Shown here: piece by piece, positions 17,504 through 25,528 of the stretch | Numbering within the stretch: the first letter of the stretch is position 1 | Layout: every line of letters begins with the position of its first letter | NCBI GenBank assembly: GCA_910587635.1 | Contig: CAJUNB010000002.1 | Coordinates: forward strand, 39,699-103,698 | Direction: 5' to 3' | Source: an uncultured Lachnospiraceae bacterium | GTDB lineage: Bacteria; Bacillota; Clostridia; Lachnospirales; Lachnospiraceae | DNA length: 64,000 bases | Translations under genes and position numbers: made by a program | The notes under the pieces: generated by a model | Seen by the model: the letters and a program-made list of their open reading frames with translations, nothing else | Told to the model about the DNA's origin: nothing | Database searches by the model: none

Positions 17504-18283
17504 ATGTATCAAGTGATTGTTTGTTTTATGGCCGGTCTGGGGGCTGGTCTGGGAACGGGTTTTGCAGGAATGAGTGCGGCGGCGGTTATCAGTCCGATGC
17601 TGATCACATTTTTAGGATTTCCTGCCTATGAGGCTGTGGGAATTGCATTGGCCAGTGACGTGCTGGCAAGTGCTGTAAGTGCGTATACTTACAAAAAAAA
17701 TAAGAATCTGGATATTCGTAACGGAATCATAATGATGATAACGGTTTTGCTGTTTACGTTAGTTGGAAGTTGGACAGCGAGTCTGCTGTCCAATACAGTC
17801 ATGGGAAATTTTTCTGTATTTATGACCTTGTTTCTTGGTATTAAATTTATCGTAAAGCCGGTTATGACAACGAAAGAGTCCATGACACAGGCCGATGCCA
17901 AGAAAAAACTGCTACAGTCAATTGTCAGTGGTATGGCTGTGGGATTTATATGTGGTTTTGTCGGTGCAGGCGGCGGGATGATGATGCTCCTGATTCTCAC
18001 AGGTGTTCTCGGATATGAGCTGAAGACGGCAGTAGGGACAAGTGTGTTTATTATGACATTTACGGCGCTGACTGGTGCGGTTAGCCATTTTGCGATTGAT
18101 GGAATACCGAATATGTGGATATTGGTACTCTGCGTTGCCTTTACTCTGCTGTGGGCGAGGATTGCTGCAAAATTTGCCAATAGAGCCAGTGCTATGACTC
18201 TGAATCGGGCCACGGGCGTTGTTCTTACAGTTTTGGGTATTGCGATTATCGGAGTGAATTATTTTGGTGGCGGGAAATTGTAA
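17504..18283 (+). CDS. TauE/SafE family anion exporter
   Basis: A 259-aa integral membrane protein of the TauE/SafE (sulfite/organosulfonate exporter) family, with two inverted four-helix halves. Each half starts with the family motif: GLGAGLGTGFAGMSAAAVISP and GFICGFVGAGGGMMMLLILT. The exported anion is unknown. The ribosome site lies inside the end of the MarR gene, which indicates co-translation and control by that regulator. Confidence 0.88.
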   Translation: MYQVIVCFMAGLGAGLGTGFAGMSAAAVISPMLITFLGFPAYEAVGIALASDVLASAVSAYTYKKNKNLDIRNGIIMMITVLLFTLVGSWTASLLSNTVMGNFSVFMTLFLGIKFIVKPVMTTKESMTQADAKKKLLQSIVSGMAVGFICGFVGAGGGMMMLLILTGVLGYELKTAVGTSVFIMTFTALTGAVSHFAIDGIPNMWILVLCVAFTLLWARIAAKFANRASAMTLNRATGVVLTVLGIAIIGVNYFGGGKL

Positions 18284-18366
18284 ACTACTTTTCATTGTGA
18301 TAAAATAGCAAAGACGGGTGATGCCGTTATTAGTGTATAAAGGAAATAAAAAACGGAGGTCAGATA

Positions 18367-18540
18367 ATGCTGCCAAAAGATCCGGTAATGCTTCTTAGCT
18401 TTATCAATTTAAAACTGCGGGATTATGATTACGATCTGGAAGCGCTGTGTGACGATTTGGATGTGGCACAGGCGGAGCTCACAGAAAAGCTTTCGGGGAT
18501 CGATTATCACTATGACAGGGAGAAAAATCAGTTTGTGTGA
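18367..18540 (+). CDS. DUF4250 domain protein
   Basis: A 57-aa protein starting MLPKDPVMLLSFINLKLRDY with a central ALCDDLDVAQAELTEKLSG and ending YDREKNQFV. This matches the small DUF4250 family of Clostridia, whose function is unknown. A perfect GGAGGT site precedes the ATG. Its last 29 bases overlap the start of the ferredoxin-ASKHA gene in another frame, so the two may be translationally coupled. Confidence 0.85.
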   Translation: MLPKDPVMLLSFINLKLRDYDYDLEALCDDLDVAQAELTEKLSGIDYHYDREKNQFV

Positions 18541-19969
18541 CAAAGTCTATCATTTTCGAAAGGAGAAAGGCAGCCTGTTTCATCAGATACTAGCTGCCCG
18601 GGATACTGTAAACGGAAAGTTCGGCTCCTGTGGAGGCAGAGGCGCCTGTGGAAAATGCAGAGTTCGGTTTCTGAAAGATGCGCCCCTGCCTTCTTTTGCT
18701 GACCGGAAATTTCTGACACCTCAGGAACTGCGAGAGGGATACCGGCTGGCGTGCACTGCCAGGCCGACGATGGACTGTGACGTGGAAATCTGTTTTATCC
18801 AGGAGAAGAAGGCAGAGATTGTGACGATTTCCGAAGCAGGAAAAGGAACGCCAGAGACGATAGAAAAGGGGCGAGGCAAACTGCCTCAATCAGAGCCCAG
18901 GGCCCCCGGCCATTTGTTCTGCAGCGTGGACATCGGTACGACTACGGTGGCCATGCAGCTTGTAGAAAAAGAGACAGGGCGCATTTTATATACCTGTGCC
19001 TTTCAAAATCCTCAGCGCGTGTATGGAGTGGATGTGCTGGCGAGAATAACTGCTGCGCAGGAGGGAAAAGGCAGCCTGCTTCGGGAGCTGCTGCTCCGGG
19101 AGCTGGAAAAGGGTTTGAAAGAGCTGGAAACAGTAGGCCGGCCGGAGCAGGTGGTATTGGCGGGGAATACGACGATGGGACATCTGCTGCTGGGCTATCC
19201 GGTAGAAAGTCTCGGGAAAGCGCCATTTACTCCTTATCATATCGGCAGTTCTGCGTTTAGGCTTTTGGATATTCCTGCCTTATTTTTGCCAGGCGTTTCC
19301 GCATTTATCGGGGCAGATATTGTAGCGGGCATCTATGCCTGTGGTATGGCCGAGCGGGAAGAACTCTCTTTGTTTATAGATCTGGGGACGAATGGAGAAA
19401 TGGCTGTAGGGAATCGGGATGGACTTTTGTGTACTGCCACGGCGGCAGGTTCGGCCTTTGAAGGAGACGTCTCCTCTCAGGTCATTGGAACGGATATGGT
19501 TTCTCTTGTTGATGAAATGCTGAAAAATGGGATTATGGATGAGACTGGTCTCATGGACGAGCCCTGGTTTACAGAAGGATATGGGACAAAAGGAATCAGA
19601 ATCAGGCAGCAGGACATCCGCAGCCTGCAGATGGCAAAAGCCGCTGTCTGCGCCGGGGCGGGCATTCTGTTAGAGCGGATGGGGGCTTGGAACAAAATAG
19701 ACCGGGTATATCTGGCAGGAGGATTCGGCTATTATCTGGATGTGGATAAGGCGGCAGATATCGGGCTCATTCCCGATGTGCTCCGGGGAAGATGCAGGGC
19801 GATGGGCAATACTTCTCTGGCAGGGGCGAGACGATACGGTATGAGGGAGGAAAAGGAGAAGCTGGAGCGTATCATTCAGATCAGCCAGTCCCTTAACCTG
19901 GCCCGACAGCCGGAATTTGAAGCATGCTATATTGATGCCATGGCGTTTCGCAGAATATGCCCTCAGTGA
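18512..19969 (+). CDS. Ferredoxin-ASKHA ATPase (corrinoid activator-like, DUF4445)
   Basis: About 485 aa in two parts. The N-terminal 2Fe-2S ferredoxin domain has the cysteine pattern FGSCGGRGACGKC with a fourth Cys in YRLACTA. The rest is an ASKHA-fold ATPase beginning CSVDIGTTTVAMQL, with LFIDLGTNGEMAVG and YLAGGFGYYLD, as in RACo and RamA proteins that reduce the cobalt of corrinoid methyltransferases with ATP. An in-frame upstream ATG at 18425 would add residues unlike the family, so I start at 18512. No corrinoid protein or methyltransferase lies nearby, so the client is unknown. Confidence 0.85.
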   Translation: MTGRKISLCDKVYHFRKEKGSLFHQILAARDTVNGKFGSCGGRGACGKCRVRFLKDAPLPSFADRKFLTPQELREGYRLACTARPTMDCDVEICFIQEKKAEIVTISEAGKGTPETIEKGRGKLPQSEPRAPGHLFCSVDIGTTTVAMQLVEKETGRILYTCAFQNPQRVYGVDVLARITAAQEGKGSLLRELLLRELEKGLKELETVGRPEQVVLAGNTTMGHLLLGYPVESLGKAPFTPYHIGSSAFRLLDIPALFLPGVSAFIGADIVAGIYACGMAEREELSLFIDLGTNGEMAVGNRDGLLCTATAAGSAFEGDVSSQVIGTDMVSLVDEMLKNGIMDETGLMDEPWFTEGYGTKGIRIRQQDIRSLQMAKAAVCAGAGILLERMGAWNKIDRVYLAGGFGYYLDVDKAADIGLIPDVLRGRCRAMGNTSLAGARRYGMREEKEKLERIIQISQSLNLARQPEFEACYIDAMAFRRICPQ

Positions 19970-20012
19970 ACAGAGGCAAAAATAACTTATTATATAGATT
20001 TGGGAGAAAAGA

Positions 20013-20504
20013 ATGGAATATACACATGTTACCCATACGTTTGCACCGGTATTTGATGAAAACTCGGAGATTCTGATTCTGGGTTCTTTCCCATCGGTCA
20101 AATCCAGGGAAAATCAGTTTTACTATGGCCATCCACAGAATCGTTTCTGGAAAGTGCTGGCCAGGGTGTTTCATTATGACATGCCTGTCACAATAGAAGA
20201 AAAGGTGTCTTTTTTGCATGCCAACCATGTGGCGGTCTGGGATGTGATCAACACCTGTGATATTGTGGGTTCTTCCGACAGTTCTATCAAGAATGTGGTA
20301 GGGAATGACATGGATGTTATATTAGATAAGGCAAAGATCAGGAAAATATTTGTCAATGGAGATAAAGCATACAAGCTGTTTCTGAAATATTGTCAAAGAG
20401 AGGGACAGCCGGCTCTTGTAAAACTGCCGTCTACCAGTCCGGCCAACGCGGCCTGGAGTCTGGAGCGGCTGATAACGGAGTGGCAAAAGGAAATCAGAAA
20501 TTGA
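20013..20504 (+). CDS. DNA-deoxyinosine / mismatch-uracil glycosylase
   Basis: A 163-aa member of the UDG superfamily annotated as DNA-deoxyinosine glycosylase. Motif 1 is LGSFPSVKSRENQFYYGHPQNRFW; the C-terminal motif is KLPSTSPANAAW. It should remove deaminated bases (hypoxanthine, perhaps uracil in mispairs) and leave an abasic site for endonuclease IV, which is encoded at 56.5 kb. Start at ATG after GGGAGAAAAG. It is followed closely by a small gene. Confidence 0.88.
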   Translation: MEYTHVTHTFAPVFDENSEILILGSFPSVKSRENQFYYGHPQNRFWKVLARVFHYDMPVTIEEKVSFLHANHVAVWDVINTCDIVGSSDSSIKNVVGNDMDVILDKAKIRKIFVNGDKAYKLFLKYCQREGQPALVKLPSTSPANAAWSLERLITEWQKEIRN

Positions 20505-20518
20505 GGAGGAGAGCGGAA

Positions 20519-20689
20519 ATGGAGACATGGTTTTACGAAGTAGTCAGCATCGAAGGAGATTATGCTAATTTAAAAAGAACAGATATAGAAAGTGACGATT
20601 TAAAGCTTGTGGCGCGGGCGTTGCTTCCCCCTGAAATCGGAGAAGGCAGCAGACTGAAATATGAACTGATGCAGTATGAAATAATATAA
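20519..20689 (+). CDS. Small hypothetical protein
   Basis: A 56-aa acidic protein (starting METWFYEVVSIEGDYANL and ending YELMQYEII). The ATG at 20519 has a strong GAGGAGGAG site, so it is very likely expressed. The alternating pattern suggests a small beta-barrel; I recall short clostridial proteins of similar look but cannot name the family. It is 14 nt after the glycosylase stop and probably in its operon. Confidence 0.65.
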   Translation: METWFYEVVSIEGDYANLKRTDIESDDLKLVARALLPPEIGEGSRLKYELMQYEII

Positions 20690-20718
20690 GGGCAAACCCT
20701 TCGAAGCCAGGAGGAGCC

Positions 20719-21390
20719 ATGTGCGGCGTACAGAATACAGCTATGCTATATGATAAGGATATCCGGGAGCCTCTTTTTGAGTATCTGGAAGAGATATATG
20801 GGAAAGTCCGTATTCTGGAGGAAAAGAAAACCGGGAAGGCGAGGGCCGATGTCGTTATGGTGACACCGGATGCCCTTTACGGGATAGAAATTAAAAGCGA
20901 TGCAGATACATATACGAGACTGGAACGGCAAGTCAGGGAATACGATCGTTTCTATGATTATAATTATGTAGTAGTGGGAACGAGACATGCTCTGCACATT
21001 CGGGAACATGTACCGGACTGGTGGGGTGTCATAACAGTGGAATTGGTGGAAGGAGCGACGGATTTTTATATGATGCGCAGACCATCTCACAATCCTGGAA
21101 TGGACTGGAGTGAAAAAATCAGTATTCTCTGGCGCCCTGAACTCGTCCATATTCAGGAGCTAAATGGAATGCCTCGCTACAGAGAGAAGAGTAAAAGGTT
21201 CGTAGCCGAGAAGATCATACAGAATGTACCGGAAGAACTTTTGCGATGTCAGGTCAGTGAAGAGTTGTTTCAGCGGGATTATCATAAAATTTCGGAGATC
21301 ATAACAAAATACCGCAGGGAAAACGGCAGTTATGCCAGCAAACCTTTCAAAAAGACAAAGAGAAGGCGGATCAGCAAAAAGCCCAGGTAA
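20719..21390 (+). CDS. sce7726-like (PD-(D/E)XK-type) protein
   Basis: A 223-aa protein. The region ARADVVMVTPDALYGIEIKS followed by DADTYTRLERQVREYDRFYDYNYVVV matches the sce7726 family; the D...E-x-K spacing resembles a PD-(D/E)XK nuclease core (D, E and K all present). It then has the typical VPDWWGVITVE segment. The C-terminus is strongly basic (KKTKRRRISKKPR), suiting nucleic acid binding. The start at 20719 has AGGAGGAG. Members of this family are scattered and uncharacterised; it may be accessory DNA. Confidence 0.75.
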   Translation: MCGVQNTAMLYDKDIREPLFEYLEEIYGKVRILEEKKTGKARADVVMVTPDALYGIEIKSDADTYTRLERQVREYDRFYDYNYVVVGTRHALHIREHVPDWWGVITVELVEGATDFYMMRRPSHNPGMDWSEKISILWRPELVHIQELNGMPRYREKSKRFVAEKIIQNVPEELLRCQVSEELFQRDYHKISEIITKYRRENGSYASKPFKKTKRRRISKKPR

Positions 21391-21495
21391 ATGCCTGGCA
21401 TATCGGAAGATACCGGGAGACGGAAGGTGTGCCAGAAAAATACCGATGGGAACAACGAGAATACTGAAAAGTGCCAGTGGATAAATTAGTATGTC

Positions 21496-21545
21496 AAAAA
21501 AAAAAATGCCAGCGGGCAGCAGCTCTGTCAGGGAGCGCTGCTGCC
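21496..21545 (-). terminator. Terminator overlapping the end of the oxidoreductase gene
   Basis: GGCAGCAGC (21515-21523) pairs with GCTGCTGCC (21537-21545); on the minus strand a run of more than nine T residues follows. The stem includes the last codons of the gene. Confidence 0.8.
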
Positions 21546-22481
21546 AAGGAGTCTGTCTATCAGTTTTACCACTTTCATCGTGTTGTCAAGACAGGCGGCA
21601 GAATAATCCCCGGAGACGAGAGCCTGTTCGATATCCAATATTTCGTACTGAAGCGCCTTGGCGGACTCACCGGCTTCCAGTGTTTCTTCCGAGCCATCGG
21701 GATAGACAAGAGTGGCCTTTTGGGCCCGGACATAGTTCATAATAGAACAATAGGCTTTTTCTCCGGCTATGATTCCCCTTTTGGGAAGTTTGGCCCGAAA
21801 TGTCAGGTTGACACAACCAATTTCCTGGTTACTTGTCTGTAGATGGATTCCCCACATCTCATCCACACCGGTGGGATAGGGGCTCATCAGGTGAGTCATA
21901 TTCGTAATATCGCCGGACAGAAAACTGGTGACAAAGGACAGGCCATATGTGCCGATATCCATCATGGCCCCACCGCCAAGATCAGGGTTGAAAAATCGGT
22001 TGGATGGACTGTCTTCTTTCAGACTTCCCAGTTCGGCTTCCACGAACTTGATTTTTCCAAGTTTTCCTTCCGCGATCAATTTGTGGATCTTTTTATATAT
22101 GGGCATGTGAAAGATTGTCATGGCTTCACTGAGCAAAAGCCCCTTTTCCCGGGCTATATCCCGGGCTTTTTTCATTTCTTCATAATTGCTCCAGATCGCT
22201 TTTTCACACAGCACATGTTTGCCATGCTCCAGGCAGGATAGAATCCATTGATAATGCTGATTATTGACTGTGGCGATATAGACAATGTCCACAGCCGGGT
22301 CATCCAGCAGTTCTTCATAGGAACCATAGGATACCCGGGCGTCGTATTTGGCCCGGAAGTCAGCTGCAGTTTCGGGATTTCTTGAAGCCACTGCATAGAG
22401 AGGGTGCAGCTGTATCATATTTTGTGCAAATTCGTGAGCGATGTTGCCCAGACCGATGATCCCCCATTTGAATTGTTTCAT
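21528..22481 (-). CDS. Gfo/Idh/MocA family oxidoreductase
   Basis: A 317-aa NAD(P)-dependent dehydrogenase. The Rossmann motif is WGIIGLGNIAHEFAQNM; the family signature LEHGKHVLCEKA contains the conserved E-K-P/A motif, with Lys of the catalytic site. The C-terminal alpha/beta domain has GGGAMMDIGTYGLSF with the usual D...H-like position replaced by Y-G. The substrate (sugar, inositol or diol) is not predictable. Ribosome site AGGAAAGG. Monocistronic, ended by the strong hairpin at its 3' end. Confidence 0.88.
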   Translation of the reverse strand: MKQFKWGIIGLGNIAHEFAQNMIQLHPLYAVASRNPETAADFRAKYDARVSYGSYEELLDDPAVDIVYIATVNNQHYQWILSCLEHGKHVLCEKAIWSNYEEMKKARDIAREKGLLLSEAMTIFHMPIYKKIHKLIAEGKLGKIKFVEAELGSLKEDSPSNRFFNPDLGGGAMMDIGTYGLSFVTSFLSGDITNMTHLMSPYPTGVDEMWGIHLQTSNQEIGCVNLTFRAKLPKRGIIAGEKAYCSIMNYVRAQKATLVYPDGSEETLEAGESAKALQYEILDIEQALVSGDYSAACLDNTMKVVKLIDRLLGSSAP

Positions 22482-22503
22482 TATTTTAATTCCTTTCCTG
22501 TTT

Positions 22504-22806
22504 TCACAGCTTAATCCCCCGCTGGGTCACATATTTGATACCAAGGAAGGATTTCAGGCTGAATGTAACGGTGTCTTCGTACTCCAGGCGATAGGGTGGC
22601 AGCAGTACCATACCCATGTGGGTTTTCAGACTGCGGAAGCTTTTTTTCTGTGTCAGAAAATCTGTCCGTTTTTCATCGACGAAGTGGACATGCAGTTCTG
22701 TCACCTGGAAATCAGAGCTATCACTGGAGACAATTTCCACAACAATGTTGTGTTTACCTTTCTGTCTCATATAGTTTTCGAGAGCCGGTTCATAATTAAA
22801 ATTCAT
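22504..22806 (-). CDS. Hypothetical protein, possibly related to CC/Se-motif proteins
   Basis: About 100 aa, starting MNFNYEPALENYMRQKG. The layout (short helix, beta strands, and a C-terminal TVTFSLKSFLGIKYVTQRGIKL) resembles the CC/Se motif family of small clostridial proteins related to HesB/IscA-type folds, but the paired cysteines are replaced by SSDSSD here. This relation is weak. The start is uncertain: in-frame ATGs also exist further upstream (22830 and 22881) and none has a clear ribosome site. Confidence 0.5.
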   Translation of the reverse strand: MNFNYEPALENYMRQKGKHNIVVEIVSSDSSDFQVTELHVHFVDEKRTDFLTQKKSFRSLKTHMGMVLLPPYRLEYEDTVTFSLKSFLGIKYVTQRGIKL

Positions 22807-22929
22807 GTTACTATTGTACAATAAGGACATCTTATTGTAAATGATGTAAAAAAAGTACAGAAAAATTTGTTTTTTGTGCAAAATGTGGTTGTATTATTTG
22901 GTATTTGTGCATTATGCAGAAAAAATACT

Positions 22930-22959
22930 TTGACTTTTGTATATATTTTGAGATACTAT
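22930..22959 (+). promoter_or_regulatory. Promoter of the CarD-like gene
   Basis: TTGACT and TACTAT with an 18-bp spacer, about 50 bp before the gene, in AT-rich DNA. Confidence 0.6.
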
Positions 22960-23011
22960 ATATAGTAGAAGCGGGAAATTGACAATATCATACGAGGAAG
23001 GAGTGATTCTC

Positions 23012-23524
23012 ATGTATGAAATCGGTGACTATGTAATCAAAGCAAACAATGGTGTATGCCGAGTCGAAGATACGTTGCATCCGGATTTGCCGAATGTGGA
23101 TAAAAACAGACTATATTATTTGCTCGTTCCTCTGGATAATAAAAATTCCAGATTATATGTGCCTATAGATACAGCAGAAAACAGCCTTCGCAGAGCATTG
23201 AGCGAAGAGGAAGCGTGGGAAGTGATTGAAAAGATCCCGGAAGTGGAAGCAGCCTGGATTGCAAATGACAAGCTGCGGGAGCAGACCTATAAAGAAGCTA
23301 TTCACAGTTGTAATCCAACGGCACTGGTCAGCATTATAAAAAATCTTTATATCAGGAAAAAGCAAAGGAGTGAGCAGGGGAAGAAAAGCACTGCCACTGA
23401 TGAGCGATATTTTAAGCTGGCAGAAGATAATCTGTATGCAGAACTTGCATTTGCTCTTGGAAAAGAGAAAAATCAAATGCGCCAGATCATAGCAGAAACG
23501 ATCGAACAGAGAACTTTAGTATAG
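23012..23524 (+). CDS. CarD-like transcriptional regulator
   Basis: A 170-aa protein with an N-terminal CarD/CdnL/TRCF RNA-polymerase-interacting Tudor-like domain (MYEIGDYVIKANNGVCRVED, then LYYLLVPLDNKNSRLYVPID) and a helical C-terminal domain that contacts DNA. It should bind the RNA polymerase beta subunit and affect promoter opening. An earlier in-frame start at 22979 exists, but AAGGAG lies 9 bp before the ATG at 23012, which gives the normal family start. Confidence 0.88.
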   Translation: MYEIGDYVIKANNGVCRVEDTLHPDLPNVDKNRLYYLLVPLDNKNSRLYVPIDTAENSLRRALSEEEAWEVIEKIPEVEAAWIANDKLREQTYKEAIHSCNPTALVSIIKNLYIRKKQRSEQGKKSTATDERYFKLAEDNLYAELAFALGKEKNQMRQIIAETIEQRTLV

Positions 23525-23539
23525 ATTATGAAAAATAAC

Positions 23540-23592
23540 AGACGCCCGGTCTGCTGACTATACGGTCAGAGCAAACCGGGCGTCTTTCTTTC
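23540..23592 (+). terminator. Terminator after the CarD-like gene
   Basis: AGACGCCCGGT pairs with ACCGGGCGTCT and is followed by TTCTTTC. The stem is perfect and may serve both strands, since the convergent spore-protein gene ends just downstream. Confidence 0.85.
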
Positions 23593-23615
23593 ATAAGAAC
23601 TTACCTGTGAAAGAG

Positions 23616-23819
23616 TTATTTCATCTGTTCTTCCTGACGCTTGATCATTCTACGCACCATTTCACCGCCGATACTTCCGGCTTCTTTTGAAGTAAGGTCC
23701 CCGTTGTAGCCCTCCTTTAAGCTGATACCCAGCTCAGATGCAACCTCGGTTTTGAAACGATCCATAGCAGCCTTTGCTTCAGGCACTTCTGTTCTATTAC
23801 TTCTGCTGGAACTTGCCAT
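23616..23819 (-). CDS. Alpha/beta-type small acid-soluble spore protein
   Basis: A 67-aa DNA-binding spore protein. Signature: AKAAMDRFKTEVASELGI, then LTSKEAGSIGGEMVRRMI, including the GPR-protease site region TEVASE. Such proteins saturate spore DNA and protect it from UV and heat. Expression is expected in the forespore under sigma-G; I could not fix a clear sigma-G promoter. GGAGGTG precedes the ATG. This gene is the main evidence that the organism makes endospores. Confidence 0.95.
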   Translation of the reverse strand: MASSSRSNRTEVPEAKAAMDRFKTEVASELGISLKEGYNGDLTSKEAGSIGGEMVRRMIKRQEEQMK

Positions 23820-23859
23820 TTTACATTCACCTCCGTTATTTCATTTTCTTACATTTATT

Positions 23860-23894
23860 CTTCAAGATAAGTGAGATTCGCACTTATCCTGAAG
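23860..23894. other. Hairpin upstream of the spore protein gene
   Basis: CTTCAAGATAAGTG and CACTTATCCTGAAG form a long near-perfect stem in the 5' leader (minus strand). It could stabilise the spore mRNA or be an operator. The gap 23820-24152 holds this hairpin, the spore gene's ribosome site and the tig promoter. Confidence 0.55.
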
Positions 23895-23986
23895 ACTTCT
23901 CTTCTCTGTAAGCACTTGTCTCGCTCATCTTGATGTTAGTATTTACGAATCGAAATGAATTATAATGGTAAGTTTTTCAAGAATTC

Positions 23987-24015
23987 TTGCGCTTTTAAAG
24001 GTCCTATGCTATAAT
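23987..24015 (+). promoter_or_regulatory. Promoter of tig
   Basis: TTGCGC and TATAAT separated by 17 bp, 137 bp before tig. The -10 has an upstream TATGC extension. No terminator or other gene lies between it and tig. Confidence 0.6.
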
Positions 24016-24152
24016 TCTTAGATGATTGTGAGTATGGAAAAATATCTCATTCAGTGAATTGCGTTTATGTGATTCTTTGTTCTTGTTCTATAAATAAATT
24101 TAAGATAAGCCCGCAGAAGAGTTGAAAAGGGCAACGATAAGGAGGAAACAAA

Positions 24153-25481
24153 ATGAGTTTACAGGTAGAAAAACTGGAGAAAAATATGGCGAAGCTGACG
24201 ATTGAAGTTTCAGCGCAGGAGCTGGAGGCAGCGATACAGTCAGCTTATCAGAAAAATAAAAGCAGAATCAGTGTTCCCGGTTTCAGAAAAGGAAAAGTTC
24301 CCCGCCAGATGATCGAAAAGATGTATGGAAAAGAAATTTTTTATGAAGATGCAGCCAATGCATTGATTCCGGGTGCCTATGACAAGGCAATGGAGGAGTG
24401 TGAAGAATCTATTGTATCGTCTCCAAAGATCGAAGTCGTTCAGATCGAAGCAGGTAAACCGTTCATTTTTACGGCAGAAGTGGCATTAAAGCCGGAAGTG
24501 AAACTTGGCAAATACAAAGGTGTCAAAGTAGATAAAGAAGTGATAACAGTTACAGAGGAGGAAGTTGCCGCAGAGATCGAAAAAGAGAGAGAAAACAATG
24601 CACGGACGATCGAAGTGGAAGGCAGAGCTGTCGAGGATGGCGATATTGCCACAATCGATTTTGAAGGTTTTGTAGATGGTGTTGCTTTCGAAGGCGGAAA
24701 AGGGGAGAATTATCCGTTGACAATCGGTTCCGGTTCTTTTATTCCCGGGTTTGAAGAGCAGCTGATCGGTAAGAATAAAGATGAAGAAGTGGATGTCAAT
24801 GTCACATTCCCGGAAGATTATCATGCAGAGGAATTGAAAGGAAAAGAGGCTCTTTTCAAGGTGACGGTAAAGGAAGTAAAGACAAAAGAGCTTCCTGAAG
24901 TGGATGATGAATTTGCAGCCGAAGTTTCAGAATTTGAAACATTGGCAGAATATAAAGAAGATATCAGGAAAAAATTAACAGAGAAGAAAGAAAAAGAAGC
25001 AAGAAATGCAAAAGAAGAGGCAGTTATCACCGCGATTATCGAAGATTCTGCCATGGAAATACCGGATGCGATGCTGGAGACTCAGCAGAGGCAGATCGTG
25101 GATGAGTTTGCCCAGAGATTACAGATGCAGGGAATCTCTCTGGAGCAGTATTTCCAGTTTACGGGCCTCGATGCAGAGAAGATGCTGGAGCAGGCAAAGC
25201 CGCAGGCTGACAGAAGAATCAAATCCAGACTTGTACTGGAAGCGATCGTGGCTGCAGAGAAGATTACGGTTTCTGATGAAGACTATGAAAAAGAAATCGA
25301 AAGAATGGCGGAAGTCTATAATATGGAAAAAGATAAGGTCAGAGAGATGCTGGGCGAAAACGAAACAGCCAAAAAGCAGTTTATGGATGACCTTGCCATT
25401 ACAAAAGCAGCTGATTTCGTAGTAAGCCAGGCAAAGGAAACGAAGAAGAGAGCGTCAAAAAAGGCGGAAAAAGCTGAATAG
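24153..25481 (+). CDS. tig: Trigger factor (ribosome-associated chaperone)
   Basis: A 442-aa chaperone and prolyl isomerase at the ribosome exit tunnel. The ribosome-binding signature is VPGFRKGKVPRQMIEKMYG (GFRxGKxP loop). The central FKBP-type domain spans roughly residues 150-240 (DGDIATIDFEGFVDGVAFEGG...GSGSFIPGFEEQLIG). The C-terminal helical arms end in a lysine-rich tail. AAGGAGG precedes the ATG. The tig-clpP-clpX order is typical for bacteria. Confidence 0.96.
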   Translation: MSLQVEKLEKNMAKLTIEVSAQELEAAIQSAYQKNKSRISVPGFRKGKVPRQMIEKMYGKEIFYEDAANALIPGAYDKAMEECEESIVSSPKIEVVQIEAGKPFIFTAEVALKPEVKLGKYKGVKVDKEVITVTEEEVAAEIEKERENNARTIEVEGRAVEDGDIATIDFEGFVDGVAFEGGKGENYPLTIGSGSFIPGFEEQLIGKNKDEEVDVNVTFPEDYHAEELKGKEALFKVTVKEVKTKELPEVDDEFAAEVSEFETLAEYKEDIRKKLTEKKEKEARNAKEEAVITAIIEDSAMEIPDAMLETQQRQIVDEFAQRLQMQGISLEQYFQFTGLDAEKMLEQAKPQADRRIKSRLVLEAIVAAEKITVSDEDYEKEIERMAEVYNMEKDKVREMLGENETAKKQFMDDLAITKAADFVVSQAKETKKRASKKAEKAE

Positions 25482-25528
25482 AGAGAGTCAGCCAGGAATA
25501 AACTGAAAACGACGAAGGAGGCATTACT

